A stretch of DNA of 64,000 bases. Origin: Lumnitzera littorea. Its lineage: Eukaryota > Streptophyta > Magnoliopsida > Myrtales > Combretaceae. The notes beneath the pieces were generated by a model, which worked only from the letters and a program-made list of their open reading frames with translations, did not search any database and was not told the DNA's origin. Of the stretch, positions 57,020 through 64,000 are shown piece after piece (position 1 is the first letter of the stretch; every line of letters begins with the position of its first letter). The stretch lies in contig JAMXBB010000006.1 in NCBI GenBank assembly GCA_024138015.1, positions 73,999,077 through 74,063,076 on the forward strand, given 5' to 3'. The position numbers and the translations under genes were made by a program.

Positions 57020-60000
57020 TGATATAATACTTTAGGATTTTGAGTCAATATGATAACTCTAAGATTCGGGTCCCTAAATTTAGGGCATTGGGCAATGTTA
57101 TGTAAAAGTTTAAACTTTATAATAAAACTAGAAAAGTTAGATGAAATATTCTAATAAAGTCAATTTCTTGAAATAAGCTATATAGATGGATTAATTTGAT
57201 AAAAACATTAATTTATCGATAAAGTTGATAAATATCAAAAACGTAAAATTCGAACTTTTAGATATAGCGATGTATTATAGATAAATTAACTAACTTTCAA
57301 AAATAATAAATGAAGTTGAATTATATATAATATATATGTGATATGCATTATATGTATTAAATATATACATATAATAATAAGTTATCAAAATAAGGTAGAA
57401 TTATATAAAATTAATTAAAAAATGAATAGATGAGTCATCAAACGATGTAGTAGCCTATGATTAATTGGAAAACATGAGTCAACATTTAATTAACTAGAGA
57501 ATGACATATGGTACCTAAGAAAATGAAAAATTGACATGTGGCATACATATATCCAATTTTTATTAAATTAAGCAAACTTGAACAACTACAAATAGGGCCT
57601 AAATGCTCAATTACAATATTTTATAAATTTGAAAATAAAAGAACATAATTTAGAAACATTAGAAAAAAATAAGATAAAAATAGAACAAAAATTAAGGATG
57701 AATTAGGTTTAGGGGGATTTGTGTACCAAACCACAACTTGACTTGGAGTGGCTTAGGCATTGAAGAGAGGGTGGTGCGGTTGGTTGTTCCAATAAGGTGC
57801 AATAGTTCGATGGTGGTTAGATGTGGCCGATTTAGGTAAACTAATTTTCTGCTAGTAATTGGTCCAATTTTCTAAAAATATCAAATAATGTTATTTAATT
57901 ATGAAATTTCGTTTTTTAGGGTTATTTTAGGTGTAGATTAATACAGTAATTTTATTTTAGTTAAATAATGATTGAAAATATAAAGTCCTTAAGAAAATGC
58001 CTTATTTAGATGAAAATTGAACTAATTTTTACAAATACTAAATGATATTATTTCAAGCTCAATTTTTGTGTATAATGCACTGGATATATATGAATTATGT
58101 TAACAATAATTTTTTAAATTAAGTATATTTACTATTTTTTATAATTATTTTGGATAAAACTGTCAGTTTTGCTGATTTGCTAAAATAATTAGTTTTTAAT
58201 GAAATTAATGAATGAGACCTATATATTTTGACTTTTGAAATTTTATGATGATATTTGGAACATTGAATTTTTATCTCACACATAAATTTATTTATTTTCC
58301 CTAATTTTCCATTATTTCAAGGTAAAACCACTATTTTCGTAAAAATAGATAATAGCTAATTTAGTGTAATTCATGATCAATAATTAAACTATATGTTTTT
58401 GTGAATCTATAGGATTTTTCATGGAATTAATTAGGCTCGTATACTATTTATTATGCATTTTCCTAATAAAAACCTATATATTAGTTTAATATGTAATATA
58501 GTAATTAGTACAAGTAAATACTTGTCAAATTCACATAAAATGGACACATTGGGGTACATTAAGGGTTGTTGGATAAGTTTAGAAAGTGTGATTTTTTTAG
58601 GGTTTTTAGTTTAGTACTAAAGCTTATTTGGGTCAATTACGGAGTTATGGGATTACATCTAGTCAAGTTGATAATACGAAAGAGTATTTTTGAGCTTTTG
58701 ATAATATTGATTAGTCTTGATTCTTAAGATATATTAATAGTACTCGAAATAACGATTGTGATGATATAAAGTTTATTGAAATCGAATAAGGAATGAATAA
58801 GATATGGTTAAATGAAGTTTAAAAACATAGTAGTGAAAGCTTATAAGAGTTTGGGTTTGAACCATAATTGATTTGAAGACTGTATTATATTTTCCTGGGT
58901 GCGATAAGTAAGAAAGGACCATATTGTAAAGTCTAAGATTTTGTACTACTATTAAAGCCAAGTAAGTAGATCTAACCTATGCTTAAAGTAGATATATTGC
59001 TACTCATAATATTGTGTGTTATTTGATGCTATATTGATTAGATATGGCTATCTCATGAGTGAACTAATATATTACTATGGTGGATGCTAATGTGGTGATT
59101 TGAATGACAATAACTATATATTAGTTAAACTGTTATGCTACTATGTTAGGTGTTGATCTAGTGTTTACGAATGATCGTACTAACTTAGAGAGTTAAGGGA
59201 TTGCTAACTTAATCTTTTGAGTCTTCACCTTAGTGAACCCTAAGTGAGATGCTGGAATTCCACTATAGAGAGTTTAAAAACTAGAATCAAATAACTAGGT
59301 TGAACAAAACTTAAAGACTAGTTGTATTGAATGATGTACTTGAGTTGTTATTGCATATCATGACATGGCATGGCATAAAAAGAGACCTATGGGTCAAAAT
59401 TTTCAAAATGAGGTTTCCAAGTAATTAAGAAAAACTATGGCTTTATGAACTCAGTTTTTGGAAGTGTATAGATTTGTATTGCCTAAAAATCTTAAATATT
59501 TTGATAGTTAGATTTGGTAAACTACAGTGTATAGTCTAATTTGACCTTGTTGCCCCTTTGATTTGGTGAACCACGATGTATAGTCTAAAGTTTGTAAAAC
59601 AAAGTTGGGGGTCCTGCTTCTAAGCAGTTTCTTGTTATCCTTTTTAATATTGGTAGACTACTGCAGTGTAAAGTTCAATCTGGTGGGGATCTTACTCCTA
59701 AGTAGCTCCTTATTGCCCCAAGTTCTTAGATCTTATATCTAGATGCTTGGCCATGTTAACTAACCGGGTGTAGATATTAGAGGGCATAGGATATCGGTAC
59801 TAATGCTTGCTACGTTTATGAACATAGTATACTACATTGCTTACAATAAATGCCTAGTTGAGCTAATATACGTGTGAAGTTGAACCTACTAAATTTGAGT
59901 GAAATGTTTTAATTGTAATATTGCCTATATTATATTATTTGTTATCTACTTTCATTTTAGTAGCTAAGGGGATAAAATGGTTTATCCTCAAGCTAACAAC

Positions 60001-60545
60001 ATCGTAAAAAGCCCAACACTAAGATGGGATGTATATTAAGAGTAGGAGTTGGAGTTGGAGTTGGCAACTTTTGTATGGAGCTTGTATTAAGTTGGGAATT
60101 TTGCTATTTTGAAGATGACAAAAGAAAAAGCTAGTTCACGTTTTGATATAAATATTATGCTGTGCGCATAAGTTGTAACAGGATATCCAACTGAACACTG
60201 ATATAGTAACCCCTTTATCATGTAAACAAAGTTATCTTTTGATAAATGAGTAGGTTAAGTTAAGTTTTCAATAGGTATTCATGTGTAATGATGCATTCCA
60301 TGTTAAGCTAGGATGTGATGTATGAGCAACGTTATTACTTTATTATAAAAGTGATCAATGTAAGTAGTTGATATTGTCAAGTTAGATGCTAATTAGATGA
60401 TATATATAAAATTTAAAGACATATAATCATTAATGGATTCACAAATGAAATTTTTAGAGATTCTAATTGCTTGTTATGCTTGACGTATCATTAGAGGATA
60501 GGGACATGTAACGGTTTGTGGCGTAGTGGATTTTGGGGTATTACA
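57020..60545 (+). repeat. LTR E: long LTR followed by a degenerate primer-binding site
   Basis: The right end GGGGTATTACA is secure because a tRNA-Met-type site starts seven bases later. The left end TGATATAATAC after AGGAAGGGG is inferred; the purine run there could also be a polypurine tract of another copy. The length of about 3.5 kb matches the long-LTR group. Near 60325-60425 it matches F2 at about 63823-63905 (AATGATCAAT, GTTGATATTGT). No coding frame. Confidence 0.58.
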
Positions 60546-60552
60546 GATAAAG

Positions 60553-60564
60553 TGATACTAGAGC
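60553..60564 (+). promoter_or_regulatory. Degenerate primer-binding site after LTR E
   Basis: TGATACTAGAGC compared with TGGTATCAGAGC has three transitions. It continues TTAGGT, as often seen downstream of this site. It implies that the DNA after 60565 was the internal region of an element. Confidence 0.6.
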
Positions 60565-62209
60565 TTAGGTAAATAGTCTACAGGGAATTTTGGAAAATGG
60601 TTCATAAGATGATGAGATGGTAGGTGTGGGTAGATAAGGGTTAAGTGTTACCCCTTTAGCTCATAATATTAGTATTACATTATTGTGGATTGTTGGTAAT
60701 CTTTTCTTGTGGTTAGTTTTATGTTTTGAATTATGTTGGAGAATTTGCTATTATTGTGCTTAGGTTTTAGAGATAATAGATGCATAAAAGTCCTTAAGTC
60801 AATAGGCTTAAGGACATAAAAACTTGATACTTGTTTATAGATACCTGTAAAATCATTAGTAATTAATGACTGATAAAATATGAATCATAATGATGAAAAA
60901 AATAATAAATATAGAATAAGAATATTTATATCAATTAAGTAACTATTAAATAATTGTAATGATGCTAAAACCATGACCATAAAATAACAAAAGTTATAAT
61001 TATGAGTAATAAAACAACATAATATATATATACCCATAAACCCCCATAAAGTGTCATTGATTAAGCAAATCAATAACAAATGAAGTTAAAACTTGACAAA
61101 TAAGAAAAAATTATTCTTAATTAAGCATGATAAGATAGTGAGATATGAAATCAAAATACCAAAAGAAGAAATAGAGATAGATAAATTTAAACCATAGAAA
61201 TAAGAAAAGTTGATAGCAACACTTACATGGTTAACAATGATACCCAAAATAATTCTAGTAAAGGGTATTTTGGGAATTACAAAGGTTAGGGCTACATAAT
61301 TTAACTTAGCTTTAAAAAGCCTCTCTTTGTCATTTTCACTTTAGACTTGAATTAGTAATAGACAGATGTTTTCCCTAAACAAGTTGTGTAACCCTACAGA
61401 AGGTCTTAAGGTAAGAAGAGCAAATCATGAGAATTCATTGCAAATTTTGACAAATTAAGAAATTCTAATACTAATATTTGGAATTAATGTTTTATGCATG
61501 GGCAACTGAGTAAGAAAATCAAACCTAAAGGTAAGGCTTGAAATTCCACAAGATTTCAACGGTTCTCATTAAAAATCGTAAGTCTAATTGTGATACTATT
61601 AGTAATGCAAGAGGAAGCTATTGATGATGGGTGAAACAACATATTTGGTTGCAACCTTAGAAGGATTCGTTGGTAAGTATCTTATCGATCGTGAGTTATT
61701 AGCATTAGATTGAATCTAAAGAGTGCAACTCTAATTTCCAAGGTTTTACTAGTTGATTTGAATGGGAGAAAAGGTTCACACTAGGGTTTCTTCAATTTTT
61801 TGGTAACATATGCTTTCATTTGCATTCTTTTATCTTTTATAAAATTTATAGATTTGATTGTTTTGTAGAGAAGTTTGATGCAAGTTTTGATAAAAGTAAT
61901 TAAGGGATTATGATGTATAAGGAGTGAGATTAAGTTAAGAAATTGAATCAAGGGCTAAAAGTTGTATTCTTGGTGAAAAAGGAGAAGGAATTTTGAAGTA
62001 GTAAGATCACCGTCTAAAATCACCGTCTAAAATCACTACTGATATCTTCATTGTGATCTTTATTGATGTATTGGAGGTAAAGTTACCCATGAATTGAAAG
62101 AAAAAGTGGTCACGGTAATGGTTCACGACTATGATTTAGGGTGTGATGATGTTGTTTTGCAAAAAAGGAGAGTCACAACTAAGATTCACTTTCATGACTC
62201 TAAGGCTTG
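60565..62209. other. Former internal region after LTR E, no gene recognised
   Basis: GATGATGAGATGGTAGG near 60610 looks like the leader of such elements, but no gag follows. A+T-rich sequence with no family signature on either strand. Position 62008-62036 repeats CACCGTCTAAAAT twice. Confidence 0.45.
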
Positions 62210-62665
62210 AACTTATTGTGTTGTATTAACAAAGGATTATGAGCATGATTCCCAACCATGAATATTATAGTCATTTTCTTTCATTTTTCTAACCTAAGTT
62301 TAGTTGCTTCTGGTTTAGGATTCTTATCTAGGACTCTTAGAAAGCCTAAAGGAAGTTGTAAAATCTTGCTACGGTGATTTTATCCTTTGTTTTCTTTACA
62401 CATTACTCTTCCTAATTTGATTTATGATCAAGTTCTCAACTTGTTGCATTGGTTTAACAAAGGATTACAAGTGTGATTGCTAATCATGAAGCTCATAGTT
62501 GCTTCCTTTTGTTTTTCTAACTTAATTTTCATTATTTTTGATCTAGGATTCTTATCTAAGACTCTTAAAAAGCCTAAAGGAAGTTGTAAAATCTTGCTAA
62601 GGTAGTTTTATTCATTGTTTTCTTTATAGATTACTCTTCCTAATCTAATTTATGATCAATTTCTT
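62210..62665. repeat. Two tandem copies with a 228-bp period
   Basis: AACTTATTGTGTTG at 62210 is matched by AACTTGTTGCATTG at 62438. Both continue with AACAAAGGATTA, AAAGCCTAAAGGAAGTTGTA, AAATCTTGCTA and TTTATGATCAA. Copies are about 85 percent alike by eye. Confidence 0.85.
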
Positions 62666-62814
62666 TTGGTGATTCTAGGTATGTGACACTTGTATGTTGT
62701 ATGTGGTTGCTGGGCTAGAATTTATGTATATATATATGCTTAACTTGACTAACTAAATGCCATAATAATCCTTACTTACTACTTATGTTTGGCTCGTCAT
62801 AAGAGTTTAGAGTG

Positions 62815-63990
62815 ATAGATCCCTAGGGGGCAACCTCAATAATCCATGCAACATGTTATCCTTATTGGAGTCTCACATGGAAATGATTTAGGATAAATCT
62901 AGGCTATTGTAGAGGAGTACTGTTGTTAATGAATTTTAGGAGTTGAAAATGTTTTGCAAAGATAAGAACATTACTTAGTACCGGGGCTAGTCCAATGTGG
63001 CCACTTCGATGCTTAAGTCATTAAGCAGGAACACATAAAGTAAAGTAAGTGATCAAGAGTTATCAAATGTCTCTTATAGAGTTTTTTTTCCCGTATTTAT
63101 AAGAGACTATTATGTCTAAAGGAGCAGTTATCGAAATAACTATCAAGATATGTAGAAGCTTCTTGATTAGATACCTTCCTTAAAATGTAGAGAGAGTAGG
63201 CAGTTATGTAATATAACCGTATTCGTGATAACTATTCATGCCATAAACTTGAATTCAAATCAGGAATGGATTTATGTCTCTTGATGAAATGCCAAGAGTG
63301 TTAATTACTTAGCGAGGTGCTGAGAATATAGATTACCTAGCTTGTTGGTAGCTAAATGGAAGAGTAAGCGAAGTGATACCAATGCTTATCAAACAGGGTA
63401 GACAAAAACTAACTATCAACAAGTATAAAGAGGCACATCCAAACGCTAGGATATAAAGGGCCCTAACAAGGTAATGCCTAAATGTTAGGTTGTAGGGGGG
63501 GTGGGGTTGGTGGGGGCAAGAGTGATATGCCTAATTAATAGGTTAATGATATTGATTATGATGTGAAGGGGTTCACGAGGACCTTTACTGTATGTTGTAT
63601 AACTAGTTAAATCAAAGATGATAAAATGTTGTGTAGCTTACTTATTCTATGTTTGATGCATGTGGAATGATATGTCTGTTCACGCACATGTGTATGTATG
63701 TTATGTATTGAGCTTAGGCCTACCCTTCTATTTCCTTATAGTTGTACATCTTTTAATGAGCTTGTTGAATTTGATGAATATAAAAGCAATACCATAATTA
63801 TCAAGATCAGTTGAATGACGTCATTATTTTGTTGTAAGAATGATCAATAGGACTATAGGAGTTGCTGATATTGTTGAGTTGGACATTAATTGGATAATCA
63901 TATGTCGTAGGAGTTAAGTTCTAGCATGTTAGCAATTACTTGAACTTATTGGAAGTTGTTTAATATATATTAACTTGTAAAGACTTATGA
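62815..63990 (+). repeat. LTR-like fragment F2, runs to the window end
   Basis: Homologous to F1, with an extra segment of about 480 bp at 62930-63410 that F1 lacks. It also overlaps the 3' part of LTR E (near 63823-63905). Three short AGG-rich copies with CCTAAATGTTAGG-like cores lie at 63425-63540, as in F1. It contains a G-rich run GTAGGGGGGGTGGGG at about 63492-63506. The boundary with other sequence is unresolved because the window ends. Confidence 0.5.
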
Positions 63991-64000
63991 ATAATGGTGG

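Overview
The window looks like repeat-dense, A+T-rich intergenic chromatin of a flowering plant. That placement rests on the element families present: Ty3/gypsy LTR retrotransposons of the chromovirus, Tat and Athila types, with long Tekay/Del-like LTRs. I found no intact host gene, no tRNA or rRNA gene and no CRISPR array. Nearly every recognisable reading frame is a decayed retrotransposon gene. Element and clade names come from motif recognition by eye, not from a search.

Layout, left to right. Bases 1 to about 4930 are a left-truncated chromovirus-like gag-pol that sits in the protease of a Tat-lineage element (Tat-1). Tat-1 then continues with pol, a long antisense reading frame (9073-11728, minus strand) and a 3' LTR from 12336. 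From 15522 a second Tat copy (Tat-2) starts with LTR, primer-binding site and gag. Its protease is split by a solo LTR (LTR D, 17970-21360, target duplication CATTA), and its RT and RNase H follow to about 23500. Next is a minus-strand long LTR (LTR G, 23772-30599) that has itself received a solo LTR (LTR C, 24650-28441, target duplication AACAC). Bases 30600-36600 hold nothing I can name.

From 36608 to 54401 lies a nest. A Tekay/Del-like unit has LTR A (36894-40502), primer-binding site, an unidentified reading frame, a gag and a 3' end; its right LTR (LTR B) was entered at base 4 by a complete Athila-like element (42626-50769). The Athila element has two 1241-bp LTRs, target duplication AATAT and a tRNA-Asp-type primer-binding site. 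It carries gag and protease but no RT, RNase H or integrase. Its LTRs and its internal region share a 70-bp hairpin-forming repeat unit. After 54402 come a slightly G+C-richer island (55140-55560) of unknown nature, another long LTR with primer-binding site (LTR E, 57020-60545) and two fragments of one further LTR-like family.

Relative ages follow from the nesting and from LTR divergence judged by eye. The Athila LTRs differ by about 5 percent, and LTR A and LTR B by roughly 10 percent, which agrees with the outer unit being older. Gene breakage is dominated by premature stops and Asp-to-Asn changes of the kind expected from deamination of methylated cytosine. None of the elements appears able to make a full set of proteins.
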